A DNA stretch of 64,000 bases from Rotaria socialis (lineage: Eukaryota > Rotifera > Eurotatoria > Philodinida > Philodinidae): positions 43,079 through 107,078 of the forward strand of contig CAJNYU010000882.1 of the NCBI GenBank assembly GCA_905331475.1, read 5' to 3'. Below are positions 24,069 through 36,284 of this stretch, in pieces. The translations under genes were made by a program, and so were the position numbers. The notes under the pieces were generated by a model that made no database searches, was not told the DNA's origin, and worked only from the letters and a program-made list of their open reading frames with translations. Within the stretch, counting starts at the first letter, position 1. Every line of letters begins with the position of its first letter.

Positions 24069-25187
24069 ATGATAAAAATGATGGCAAGAATTAATTTAAG
24101 AGCAGCAGCAAACAATGATTGTATTATAACTGATGATGGTGACGAGGACCCATATAATTTAGATCTTCATATTGTATCGGTTTTTGTTCTATTAATTGTA
24201 TCTTTATTGGGCACTGTTTTTTCAATTATTACGACGCGCATTGAACGCTTACGTATCAATCCGATTATAATCGAGACAGGAAAATTTTTCGGTAGTGGGT
24301 ACGTTGAAAATGCATCAAACAATAAACGAAAGAAATATTTTTACCATCTATTTTCTAGAGTCGTATTAGCAACAGGTTTCATTCATATGTTACCACCTGC
24401 AATGGAAGCCTTAACACATCCTTGTTTGCCAGATTCATGGAATGTCTATAGTGCTTATGCTGGTCTCTTTGCTATGTTAGCTGCACTTGTAATGCAATTT
24501 ATTGAGTTCTCTGCTCATCAACGATATCAATCCAGAGTTCAACCAATATTCAATAATAAAAATGGTGAATCTAAAAACCAAGAAAACATTGAAATGGACT
24601 GTTCAGTAAGTCGGAATGGGACTATATCTGCACAATGCGATAATACAATTAATCATCATCACCATCACCACCATGGCGCTGCTTTTCATGATGATAATCA
24701 ATCCAACAAAATAAGTACATATCTACTTGAATTTGGTATAGCTCTTCATTCAATTCTCATCGGTGTAACGTTGGGCGCCACTAGTGAATCTTTTGTTGCT
24801 CTATTTATTGCACTTGGTTTTCATCAATTTTTTGAAGCAATTGCATTGGGTGCACAAATTGCTCGTCTAGATCGTATTTCATTACAGTCCATTATTCTTA
24901 TGGTTGTAGTTTTTGTATTAACAACTCCAGTTGGAATTGCTATCGGCATTGGCATACATTTTACAGCATATAATCCCGATTCAGTAGCCGCATTGCTTAT
25001 CAATGGTATTCTAGATTCAGTCTCTGCCGGTATTCTTATATATGTAGCTCTTGTTAATTTAATCACAGTTGAAATGGGACCCGGAGCTCGTTCTTTTCAT
25101 TCATTAACCAAACGATTAAAACTATTATATTTTGTTTCATTATATGCCGGTGTCGCAGCCATGGCAGTTGTAGGAAGATGGGCTTAA
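24069..25187 (+). CDS. ZIP-family zinc/iron transporter, fungal/plant-like, intronless
   Basis: A single 372-residue frame. ZIP proteins import Zn, Fe or other divalent metals into the cytosol. Predicted helices: I 32-56, II 92-112 (VLATGFIHMLPPAMEAL), III 126-147, IV 215-237, V 242-264, VI 270-292, VII 300-327, VIII 350-370. Between helices III and IV lies a cytoplasmic loop with seven histidines in a row (196-202), the usual metal-sensing loop. The transport site is present: His227-Ser in helix IV and HQFFE (252-256) in helix V. The ATGFIHMLPPA..CLPDSW stretch and the short helix IV-V motif resemble fungal ZRT1/plant IRT1 proteins more than animal LIV-1 types. Absence of introns among intron-rich neighbours hints at retroposition or transfer, but that needs a tree. 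Confidence 0.92.
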   Translation: MIKMMARINLRAAANNDCIITDDGDEDPYNLDLHIVSVFVLLIVSLLGTVFSIITTRIERLRINPIIIETGKFFGSGYVENASNNKRKKYFYHLFSRVVLATGFIHMLPPAMEALTHPCLPDSWNVYSAYAGLFAMLAALVMQFIEFSAHQRYQSRVQPIFNNKNGESKNQENIEMDCSVSRNGTISAQCDNTINHHHHHHHGAAFHDDNQSNKISTYLLEFGIALHSILIGVTLGATSESFVALFIALGFHQFFEAIALGAQIARLDRISLQSIILMVVVFVLTTPVGIAIGIGIHFTAYNPDSVAALLINGILDSVSAGILIYVALVNLITVEMGPGARSFHSLTKRLKLLYFVSLYAGVAAMAVVGRWA

Positions 25188-26139
25188 ACATTAAAAAAAA
25201 ACTTTGTTCTATTCTCTATTGACACTCTAATGAATAATTATTTGAAAAAAAATTAGCAGTTTTCTAATGAACATACCCATTGACTGTCTGAAAAGGAATC
25301 GACGACTTTGTCCGCATCATTCGAAGGCGTTATTTCTATCGATAATTCAAATATATGACACTCCTTATATATCGTAAAATGCTTGTGTTTATTCGAATTT
25401 CGGGGTGCCGGTATCTAATAGTGTGCACCCCTGTTCGCGTTCTTATCTAAACAGAAACAAAAAAGGTTTTCTTAAACTTGATCAACGAAAATACAACTTG
25501 CTTGTAACATACAGATCTTGAGCCGTACTCAAAATTTATTACACACGAAATCTTTTTTCACATATATTAGTTTCATTGTGAAATGATGTTTCTGAATATT
25601 CTATAGTCAACTTAACTTGCTTGCTTATGAATTCATAATAGTTCAAGTTTGTCTGTTCAAACGAAAATTAAATTTTACAATGCAAATCATATCCATAAGC
25701 TGATTTCGTTTAATAAAAAAAAACGAATTCATTGTATCCAAATTCGAAAACATCTGATATTTTTCGAAAACAATATTTTGATCGACATATAAACAGATAA
25801 GAAAAAGCCGAGGAACTGACATTTCAAAGTCCAAATTTATTTCTCTGAAGATAAGTTTATGCTCTTAGTGAGTTATCAGTACATTTACACTATATACTTA
25901 AAAGAGCGAGAAGCATCAAAAATTGCCATAGTAATCATTCAATTGAGCGATTCCGACATACTCGTTCTTATCACGCCGATTACAACCGCATAGCTCCGAT
26001 ATGCGCACCTATTTCAAAATCAATAGAATACATTCATTTTTCAAGTCACAACTCGTATATTTATGTGAAAAAATTTATTGAAGTGACTAAGTAGAAACGA
26101 AGAATTAAAAAAGTTAGAGAAAAATACACATAAGGCAGA
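25188..26139. other. intergenic stretch between convergent genes
   Basis: 3' flanks of the ZIP (+) and Pax (-) genes; AT-rich, no supported feature. Confidence 0.45.
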
Positions 26140-27191
26140 TCAATAGAAAGATGGAAAAGAGGTATACGACATTGGATAATTCGGATAAACAGATGACCCA
26201 CTTGGTTGATAATAAAATTGATCATTAAATGGATAATGCACGCTATTATTTGCTGTATAACTTAACGGCGATGGCATTGCCCAATAATCTAAAACATCAA
26301 AAAAGCACGTTTCCATCTTAAATGTGCACTCAATTTAACACTTACTCGCTGCCGGACTGGATGTGACAGAAGGATCGAAGCTGCTCTCATTAGCAGCAAA
26401 CTGTTGCATATCAATAGGAGGTGATGCAAGAAACGATGGTACTAAATTTTCTTCGTCATGTTTCACTGCTGGACTAGCAGGTGTTAATGCCGATTTTTTA
26501 TTCCGCGCTCGACGATTACTAAACCATACTTGAATGCGATTTTCTTCAATATTTAAACGTTGCGAAAGATTTTCCCGCGTTGTCACATCAGGATAGGGTG
26601 TATGAGAGAAAAATTGTTCTAGTAATTGTAATTGTTCGTTAGTGAAAGACGAACGATAACGCCGTGCAGGAGCCGTCAAACGCATTGGTAACGTTTCATT
26701 CAGTGAATTATCTAAAACAAACAAAATTAACTTTCTTTTTGAGCAATCCTCGAAAAATCTTACTTTCATCGGACTCTTCGTAGGTAGTGTCACCATTGGT
26801 GTCTTTCATCTGTCGAGCAGCTAACTTCGATTGTCGTCGATTGCTTACACCCGGTTTATATGAACCTGTTTCGGAGTAACGTGAAAGTATTTTTGATATG
26901 CAACCATGAGATACCCGAAGCTAAAATATAATGAATAATTAGTAGAAAGTCTCTCTCACTCAAAACAAACCATACTTCACGACTGATCATATTTGGACGA
27001 ATTCCATTTGTTGCCATTTCAATAATTTTCCGACGAATATGATCCGGTAAAGGACGACCATTAATAAAAACTCCGCCTAATTGATTAACACGACCATGGC
27101 CAGCTAAAATTCAAGACCACCTTTTCAATTTTTAGCATATCTTTCAACATGACTTACCCAGAAGTGCTTCCTGTTCAGCTTTACGAAACAT
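26140..27191 (-). CDS. Pax-type transcription factor with half a paired domain plus paired-class homeodomain
   Basis: Five exons, 27191-27158, 27103-26976, 26920-26764, 26711-26346 and 26288-26140, join in phase to 277 residues. Residues about 12-85 are the N-terminal PAI half of a paired domain ([19 protein letters not shown], then [33 protein letters not shown]). The C-terminal RED half is absent: after [15 protein letters not shown] comes an acidic linker and then a homeodomain at 122-181 (helix 3 [12 protein letters not shown], with Ser at homeodomain position 50, typical of Pax). The C-terminus is rich in Tyr, Pro and Ser. Pax proteins are nuclear developmental regulators. LRVSHGC and the homeodomain look closest to Pax3/7-type sequences, but subfamily is uncertain. 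RED and homeodomain codons are contiguous in the exons, so the loss is not a hidden intron or an assembly gap. Confidence 0.9.
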
Positions 27192-28644
27192 TTTTTACCG
27201 TCTGCCTAGAATAAACGAATCAAATATGCTTTATAGTGTATTGAAAGGTTAACAAATCCTGTGCGTGTATGCGCAATTCGGAATTGATTGACTAATGTGA
27301 ATCGAATGAAGATGAACACGAAGTTATATGAGAAGACAAGTGTGAACGAACTTGATAAATATAAGAAAGAAACAACATGTCGTGCTAATTGATTAAGAGA
27401 ACATATAGACGACTAATTTCAATTTGTTGATATGGCATTATTGGCCGTGACGATGACTTGTTTAATTTTCTTCTCGTTTGATTCATAACAAGTAATCGTC
27501 AATCGACGAAAGATCCATTGACGTCATCATCAAGGTGGTGTTGTTTTTCAATATTTTATGTAAGATGAATGATCAATCAATTAATCAACAGAGCGGCATT
27601 GGGAAAAATTTTCTTCTTCTTTTCTGATCAATGCATGGCTCGTTTTCAATCGAAGGATTGTTGAAATGAAATTAATGCAAATTTTCTTCATAACAATCTT
27701 TAACTTCGAACAGTTGGTAATTGCCGAGCTTGATATGTGCTGAAATAATTCGAACTATTTGAGACATGAAATTGCTCAAAAAAATGAAGATTGAAAGAAA
27801 GTTGTTTGTTTCTTGATATCCCTAGAGAGATAGACTCGGGGATACATTTTTTAACGTATTTAAGTTTGTATGTCATGAGTTTGTGTCTTGTCGTAGTGAA
27901 CATTTTGGAATTTTTGTTCAGCAAAAAGTATTGTGATACAATAATAGAACCAGGAATTCAGTGAACCCTGATACGTATTCCGTGTGACGTAATGAATATA
28001 AAAAGACTATTTCAAATCAGTTAATGTGACTAAGAATGATGAAGTTTCAAGAAGTGATGCCATGGAACTTGAAAGGTCAAATCTAGATCAGTCTGAAAGT
28101 CAGCATTGAATGGTTTATAGGTATTCAGTTAGAATTGAAAGGAAGAAAATTCAACTGATTCTTAGAGAAGATAGAAATAGATTCGTTTAGATCTTTAGTT
28201 TTTCTTGCAATTTCTGTTAATATGTGAGTCACCGATGTAAAGATTTCGAGAAATCGGTACAACAAACAAATGAATTATGTTATCGATCGCATTTTCATTC
28301 TTATTGGCTTGTTAAACAAATAACAACGAGTAGATTCTAGTATAAGATAGACGAAGGCTAGTTATGAGCACTGGATTACAACCCATAATTTTTAATTGTG
28401 TATCCATGTTTTGCTTTTTTTGTTAAATAACCGATAGTTATCAATTAAGAATTGCAACCAGATGTCTAAATTATGCCAAAATATAGCATTTTTCTTTTCT
28501 CATCGATAATTATAGCACATAACATACAAACAGTTGGTAGGCATATGTGAATGGCTGTTAGCATCGACAGAAAGAGAAAAAAAACCTGTAAAACATTATG
28601 TGTTTTCTGCCATCGTACATTTATCGATTTAATCAATATTGATC
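27192..28644. other. intergenic stretch between divergent genes
   Basis: Upstream regions of the Pax gene (-) and the lectin-domain gene (+). AT-rich; no element or RNA gene is recognised. Confidence 0.45.
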
Positions 28645-31600
28645 ATGAGAATAATTTTCTTCGTTTTTATTCTATTTTACTCTTCAATAATCAATAGTGA
28701 AGAAATATTATCGTATACTGATATAATAACAAGTTATTGTTCACCACCATTTTATTATTATAAATCGTGGTGTTATTATATATTTCCGAATGTAACTTTG
28801 GATTGGTCATCAGCATATCGTTTATGTCGTTCGATTGATAAACATACGTATCTTGCGTATGTATCAGGCGACGATGAAATGATTGATCCTCTACGTGACA
28901 TATTAATTAATCGAGAAAAATCTCAAGAAATCAAGTCCATATGGACAAATACAACATGGGGTCAGCAACGACGAACAATATTAAGTCGAAATTCAAAACG
29001 ATCGTGTCGTAAAATTGAATTGAAATCAAATTATAAATTCGGTCATATCGATATGCTTCGAATGCCGTTTACGAATTGTCGAGAAAAGCATACGGTCATG
29101 TGTCGAAAAGAACTTCCATTGAATATCGAATGCCGACGACCATGGGCATTAGCTTATGGTATATGTTATTATCTAGATGAACAAAAACGTATTAGTAAAA
29201 CAGAAGAAGAAGATCGTAATAGAGTTCAATGTCAAGCATGGGAAGGCGAATTATTTTCTAGTTCGAAACAAGAAAAAAATATTCTTATTCCATTTCTATC
29301 ATATTCATTACATAGTCTTCGATCAAGTGGAATTCTATCTGAAAATTTCGGTGGCATATCTTATTCATTTGAAAATATTCTACAAGAAAATTGCTCCCTT
29401 ATATCCGGTGATGTTTACTTAAGTACAACTCTTAATCAATTAAGAAATCGAAATTCAACAAAAAATTGTTCTGCATATAATTCCTATACACTATGTCGAC
29501 AAGTTCAAAATACAACTTGTGAACCACCATGGTTTTATGATGATGGATTTTGTCTTTATTTTTCACCACAATCACTTTTCGATATGGCAGCTGCAACGAT
29601 TGAATGTTCACGTCAAGATGGCTATTTGCTATATGTTAATAATGAAGAAGAACTGTTTCGATTAACACATAATCTTGTATCTTTAACACCCTATTTTAAA
29701 CATCTTTCATTGGCCGGTGTATGGTTAGCACTGTCCTATAGAGCGATGAGCTCAGCCAATGGTGATCCCGCAGAAGATAGTTTTGCTTGGCAATGGGATT
29801 TATCGATTGAATCTTATCTCGATGAAAAATGGAAATTATATGAATGGAAAAATTTCTTTCAACATCGTCTATCACCCTATGTTGTCAGTGCAGGTGATTG
29901 TGCTGCATTAATTCTTGATACCAAAATACGTGAGCCCATTGAACGTACGACATGTCACACACGTCGAACAGTTGTATGTCGAAAACCGCTAGATAATCAA
30001 ACGGTGTCATTTCATAAGAAAGTTAAATATGAGAAAATTTTAAATTTAAAAAATTCCACTCAGATTTCGGAATTTCCTTCAAAATCAAGAAATCTATCAT
30101 CACTATCCACATTAATGATTACTCGACATGTATTTGAACCATTAAGTTCAACAAAACATCGATTAATTGCTTATTTCAATGGATCTTCAACAGTAACAAT
30201 AACTCTTGTTTTTGCATGTAAATCGAAAGGAATTCTTTTTCAAGCATCAATTCCGTCCAATGAATTATTATCGATTATGAAATTTGATATAGGAAACAAT
30301 TCAATACAAAGTGAATATCAAGTACTGTTTAATTATCTTCAAGTATCAAATTGTACGAATACAACAATAAATCAATGTATTTATCTATCGTGTATACAAA
30401 ATGATCCATGGCATTATACATTATCTGAAATGCAAAATCGTTTAAATATGATTCGTAATCAATCATCAACTAATTCTCGATGTTTAATGAAATATGCTAA
30501 TTCAAACTTTCATGCACAAATCTGTTCTATTTTGATCGATCAATTTCGTATAGGCGAAGAAACACTATTAGCTGCTCCAGTATCTTCATCGAAAACAAAT
30601 GATTGTAAAGATTTCGGTGGACAATGCGTTCCTAATTCATTGATAGTCTCATCTTCGATGTCATTTACTGATAGTGATTTAACTTGCCCAACAGGATTTA
30701 TTTGTTGGCTACAAGGTAAACTGTTTTTCTAAACTAAATTTATAGAAGTACACGGCGTCTGTGGAAGATTCTTTTAATATGACTTTACGGATTTAATGAA
30801 TGCTTCAGATATCTCAAAGGGAAATATGCTATCAGCGAAGCTTAAAGAAAACATTCCGTTCCAGGTTTTTTTTAATACTCCGGAGGTGGACTGCAATATA
30901 TTCACATTTAATTCCATCTTGTCGCTTTTGAAATATTTCCCGATGGTTGAATTACATTGAATACGTCTAGGAGAGTTATGGACTATTTTACTTCACTCAT
31001 TATGTTTTCGACAGTTTCATTCCAGTCTACGTCTATGTGCTGTTGACACCATTGGATGTAGAGGCACCGGGGAAATTTGACGAGACAAGAGGAAATGAAT
31101 GAGATACTTATTAATCAGGTTTAGACATTGGGCAGATTCTGATTCAAATTTCAGATGAATGTAGCGGAAGACACATCTAAAGGATTCAACGTCCTGGAGA
31201 TTAACTCGTTGAATAACAAAATTTTTGTCTACTGTTTGAACATGAACGAACCTACTTTTTCTTATTCAGGTGAAAATTGTAGTGCTAATGCTTACTGTAT
31301 TGATCGTGTTCGATATCCATGTTCTCCGGCATCTCATTTATCCAATATAACCTGTTCGAATTCTCACCACGATTGTTGCACATCTACATCGATATCAATG
31401 GATTCATCATTAATTATTTCTACTGGATCAAATTATCAAAGCTGGAACATTCTTTTACCAATTTATTATTTTTCATTTCATGGCACATCGAAATGGGATA
31501 AATTCTTTTTTAATTCTTGGCTACGTATGGGCAGTGATATCTCTCATGATTTTGTTAACGATGAATTTTTATTCTCCTGTACAAGTATTTTTATAGAGCC

Positions 31601-32153
31601 AACATTATTGTTAACGCACGATTCATGTTTACCAACACGTTTGACAAGTAATGATAGACGTTCGATATTATTTTCACTGACGAAAAAGGCTGATAATGAC
31701 GAATATGATAGAGTAGCATTACATATTGATACCTATCAAATCTATTCACCATTTCAATTAGTACGACTCGCATATCAACATGATTTTCTTGTTAATAAAA
31801 CATTTAAAAAGCTAAATAACATAAAATTAAATAAAGAAAAAATCAATGAACTTTATTGTGTTCTGGTTTTCAATGAAAATGATATAAGACAAGTTCGATT
31901 AATAAATGATTTCGAACGACAATTTATTTTCTACGATAATATTTCTTTATTTTCATTTGTTAATACAAATGATGGTGATGATGATGATGAATGGTCATTT
32001 TCACCTATTCTCTGTATTCTTGATGACAACGTAAAAGATTGGACAATCGTTGGTATTAGCGGGCAACAACTTAAACATAAATGTACGATTATTAATCAAA
32101 TAAAATATTGTCAAATGACATTTGTCTATTCATCAACATGGATCGATAACTAA
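28645..32153 (+). CDS. secreted three-C-type-lectin protein with a C-terminal inactive trypsin-like domain
   Basis: Exons 28645-30715 and 31270-32153 (intron 554 bases, phase 1) give 984 residues. A signal peptide (MRIIFFVFILFYSSIINS) is followed by three CTLD-like units: the first from YCSPPFYYYKSWCYY, the second from ECRRPWALAYGICYYL, the third from TCEPPWFYDDGFCLYF. Each ends in an MCRKE-, LCRQ- or VCRKP-type cysteine, and the third has the core AATIECSRQDGYLLYV. A Cys-poor glycosylated region is followed by a cysteine-rich segment (CKDFGGQC..CPTGFIC..CSANAYC..DCC). Last comes a trypsin-fold-like end in which LLLTHDSC stands where LTAAHC is expected and SPILCILDD..WTIVGIS where GDSGGP..W is expected; VYSSTWIDN resembles the usual C-terminal helix. 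It is therefore probably a non-catalytic serine protease homologue, extracellular, possibly a recognition molecule. Confidence 0.78.
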
Positions 32154-33345
32154 AGAAAACACAAAACTTGCCCTTTTCATTTTCATCTATGTAACTCCTA
32201 TTTTTACCAAGCTTGCTTCTCTACGTAGATATCAAAAAACATGTCTTATGATTCAATTTTCGATTATAATAAAGGGGATCACCTGTTTTAAAATCATATT
32301 CAAAGAATTTGACATTGCAAAACTATGGAAAAGTCACTAAACATTGATTCAGCTACATCACACGACAGACAGCATTTCGACTATACGAAGGAACATCGTC
32401 AAGGAGCGGAAAACGTATTTATTAGTTTGATGATGTGCTAAAAATAGTTCATCTAGGCTTTGGTATGCATCAAGGAAAACAAAAGTAAGATTACTTTTTA
32501 ATTATTCAATTCATAGCTGATTCATTACTTTAAATTCAATGCAACCATCATACTGACGTTGACAAGGTGTTGCATCATACTCGAACAACGAAGGATGTTT
32601 CTGTCTTTTACGCTGTCTTATGATAGGCTCAATGACATGATGTTTTCAACACAGCGAATAATTACTAGCGGTAACTCTTTACAGAAGATTAATCTGACTT
32701 GTACAGTTAATACACGCAAGTATTTTTGGTTCCGATATAGAAACGAAAAGATTAGATGTATGCTACAATGTCTTGCACAATGTAGTTAGATTCATAATTC
32801 TGTCAAATAGCTATCATAGATACCATACAGATTGAATACGAACAATTTTTCAAATCATGCCACTCAACATGAAATCTATGTTATAATGATGGAATTTTTT
32901 AAAAATTTTAACCAAGGAGGAACAAACTGATTTCCAGGCATAGAAATCAGCGGAAATCACTGAAAATCATACGAAATCATGGAATCAGTTTGTTCCCCCT
33001 TGATGTTAACGCTTATCTCAACATCATTTTATTTATTTCGTTTGCTACCTGTATGTAGATATTACAAGTACATTATGTCAAACAGTGTTATTTATATATA
33101 ATACAAATATCATGCTAGTTCATTGTTAGAAGAAGTCGTTTGAGTTATTTCAAGATAATTTTGATTCGTACGAATATTGAGTGACGCTGCTTTGCAACAC
33201 AATTTGATTGATCGCCAACATCTTTTCATTAAAACAGTCTTTGCTTGACGACGAAAACGTGATGATAATATCAGAAAAACATAAAAATTGATCTAAACTG
33301 ACATCGAATACGAAGAAGAACACTGAAAATGCAAAGTGAAAGCTT
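32154..33345. other. intergenic stretch with one inverted repeat
   Basis: AT-rich spacer. The only structure I see is the inverted repeat at 32909-33008 (separate entry). Confidence 0.45.
32909..33008. repeat. 100-base inverted repeat with GAAATCA reiterations
   Basis: The left arm around 32911-32936 (GGAACAAACTGATT core) is mirrored at 32983-33008 (AATCAGTTTGTTCC core). The loop consists of four to five spaced copies of GAAATCA-like 7-mers. Resembles a small foldback/MITE-like element. Confidence 0.6.
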
Positions 33346-34194
33346 CTATTTTAATTTTATCGCGAAATTAGCGTGCATCAGTGTAGTAAATACTGCTGAC
33401 AATAGGCTAACTATGGCTATTTCCATAATATTGCTTGCACTGATATTTAAATCCACTGAATATTGAGAAATAATAATATATGGAAAGCCGAATATCATAA
33501 GAACCATCATCACACGTATCGAAGCGATTGCTGCCATTTGACGATCAAGACGTCGACGAAATACTGGTAGTTGCAGACGAACGTTCCAATACGCCAATAA
33601 ACTCGACGTTAAAGTGATAGCCACAGGAAGAATATTGACCAAAATTGGATAATAGAAACACGAGTAGTAACGCCTTGCTATTGGATTGTATACATTACAA
33701 CCCGGTGACGGTTGAATTTCAGTGATAATAACAGCTGTCATGCTATGCGAAACGGTAAAGCACACACATTAAGAATTGTTTAAAATTATGCTAATTTAAG
33801 TGTGCTCTTTGTCGCCATCTAGGTCGAACATTCGTCGATAGATATTGATCAAACGAAAGAAAACATATTAAATAGAGAACGTAACGCGAACGCTTGTAAT
33901 ATCATGGCTTGAGTTTTGCACCAGGAGAGCGAAGTTTGAGCTGGATCATAGCCAATAGTATGTGCCACAAATTTTGGCATATTTAATGTAAAAAGCAAAC
34001 CAATATTAGAGATAGACTCAATAATAAAATAAGAAGCGACTTGATTTCCTCGGAAAGGTCGCAAACTGGTGACAACCAAAATTAGTGAAATATTACCAAT
34101 AATTCCAACGGTAGAATTAAAAATGCCGGCATAAAATTTATATTTACCTGTTACGACAAGAAGTTGTTGAGCTAGTAGCTATTTGTTGTGTCAT
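33346..34194 (-). pseudogene. frameshifted seven-transmembrane receptor (rhodopsin-like, rotifer expanded type)
   Basis: Minus strand, ATG at 34194. Pieces in order: MTQQIATSSTTSCRNR, a one-base insertion, then FYAGIFNSTVGIIGNISLIL (helix 1), ASYFIIESISNIGLLFTLNM (helix 2) and CKTQAMILQAFALRSLFNM (helix 3). After a frame change come DQYLSTNVRPRWRQRAHLN, a TAG stop and a second frame change. The frame from about 33765 then runs to TAA at 33346 and contains GCNVYNPIARRYYSCFYYPI (start of helix 5), helix 6 (MMVLMIFGFPYIII) and helix 7 (IVSLLSAVFTTLMHANFAI). Order and spacing fit one GPCR of the class amplified in rotifers as orphan or chemosensory-like receptors. At least three independent lesions make a functional receptor unlikely. 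Confidence 0.75.
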
Positions 34195-35118
34195 CTGGTT
34201 TGAAGGTAACAAACATCTTTTTGTAATTTACTGGCTGATAAATAATTATCGTTTGTCGATATCAGATAAGAATAGATGTCCTAACAAATCAACATTGTTT
34301 ATCGTTTAAATGAAGTTGCCAAAGTTTCTAAACAGAAAATAAAAATGAATGTCGCTCTATGGATAGGCTATGGAAAATTGTGAGAAACTCTCAACAAATA
34401 AAACTAATATAAACGCCTATTTGCCATATGCCATAATCTTATTGAAATAATGGTGTACGCAATATATATAGAATCTATGAATCTGTCCAACCATGAAATA
34501 ACTCTTTGAAGTATCAAAGAAAACATTAAAATCAAACGCATAAACACATAACTCATACACGTTCAATATTCATATTCTAATTGACAAAAAAAAGAATGCT
34601 TACGTGTAAAAGTTTATTTTTGTCTTAAATAATATACTTTATCACTCGATTAAGTGTCTTTTTGTGAGTTTAATGCATTCGTATCGATGTTACAAACATC
34701 CAATCTGAAAGCTTCTTCAATCTATTAACACCACAAAAAGAAACCTCTTCCAGTGAAGGGAATAATCATGATAATAATTGTATCTACGTCTATATTCAAA
34801 AAGAACTCTTTCCGCAGCTCGAGATCTCAGCTGGCACAAAAATTGCATTAAATTAAAAATGACCGCAATGCTGTTGTATTATGATCCTTAGAGAAATGAG
34901 GGGGGGGGGTTAGTAAAGCTAATACAGTGTTTGAGTGAAGCTGATATTCCTGATGTAGTTATGTCATGATTTTGTATTGAAATTTGACTAAAAAATAATT
35001 TGAATTAGTATCTAATTAATATTATATTAAAGCTAAGTCAGCACACTGTTTATGCAATGACGCTATAACATATTGTACTTTATAGTTCGTTATTTTTCCA
35101 CCAACTCTTATTTCAACA

Positions 35119-35343
35119 TTAAAGTACTAGGATAAAAAAGTAATGAACTAACTTCAAAAATACTTTAGTGACGTAAACGAAGGAGAGATAGATGTCTCTT
35201 CTCCACCTGGCTGTTTTTATCGTGTTAGCGTAAGCGTAGCATTTTCTTCTTGGGTTTATTTGAGTACTTTTTGACGGGAAAATGTCGACTTTCAGAAGAC
35301 GATCAATCAATGGAACTTGCATCTGACGTTTTTTGCATTTCAT
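35119..35343 (-). pseudogene. possible remnant of a piggyBac-type transposase C-terminus
   Basis: A 74-codon frame starting at ATG 35343. RLLKVDIFPSKSTQINPRRK followed by C, then a basic segment (TARWRRD) and VFLKLVHYF, resembles the family's C-terminal pattern (RL..HFP....P.RRC..C......RY.C..C...LC..PCFKxYH) with most cysteines lost. The match is by eye and weak; chance or another origin is quite possible. Confidence 0.25.
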
Positions 35344-36284
35344 TTGTTCCTTGACTGAACGAAGAAAGGTTTTGTCTTCTCTTGTTTTGTTCCTAAGTGA
35401 ATTTTTTCAGTTGAAAATTTAAGTAATTGATAAAGCACGAGACGCATAGAAATGTCTAATTTAGTATTTCATTATGATGCCAGTAAAGTCATAAAAAATT
35501 TACTCACCGATATCTTATCTTTCTTCGAAGATCAATAAACCGGCTCTATTCTTCTTCACGGTTCTGCATACTTCTATTTATTACATTGATGAAGATAATC
35601 AAATAAACTAGGACTAGAATAGTATTTATCTATAGAGACAACGACTGACCGTTTCTCTCTCGGCACATTTAAATAAAGTTGTAAATATTGATCGAATTAC
35701 GTCAATTTGTTCTCGACAATTCACTTCCGTTTTAAAACCAAAAATAACTATGAAATCTATTACAAAACCTGTTGTGCAATCATTTATGCCTGTTTGGTCG
35801 TATGTGCTGTTTAAAGCTCAAAAGACACTTCTGCAAAATTTAAGTGTCGTCAATGCAAAGCTTTTCCTACGAACGCAAACAATAGAACTGTTTTTTTTCT
35901 CCACGGCTTGTTGCAGTTTGTAAAGGCCATTTCTAGCAATTTAGTTTCGGTTATCATTCGCGTTGAAATACTTATTCTTACGGTCTTTTCTTAATTAATT
36001 TTTCTAGAACAAAAGCGGACCCCAGATCCTTGAATCCTATCGGATGCGCTTTTCTCCCTTGTGCACAAGTGTCGGATGAATTCTTTTTTCTTTGTTATGT
36101 AGCTCTTGGTATACACTAAATTGGAAAAGATCTATATTTCAGTTTAGAAGTATTTGTCATTGGATAATAGATGACTCAGTAAGTTAAGAAATTCATCTGA
36201 ATCGATACGATGAAAAACTATGAAAAGTTATCGTTCCATAAACATCTTTGCTTTGAGAAAATGACTTTTTCTTGTATGATAAAA

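Noticed and set aside
24654..24675. Run of seven histidine codons, resembling an expression-vector tag
   Set aside because: It sits in the helix III-IV loop, where ZIP transporters normally carry His-rich metal-binding stretches; flanking sequence is ordinary host-like DNA.
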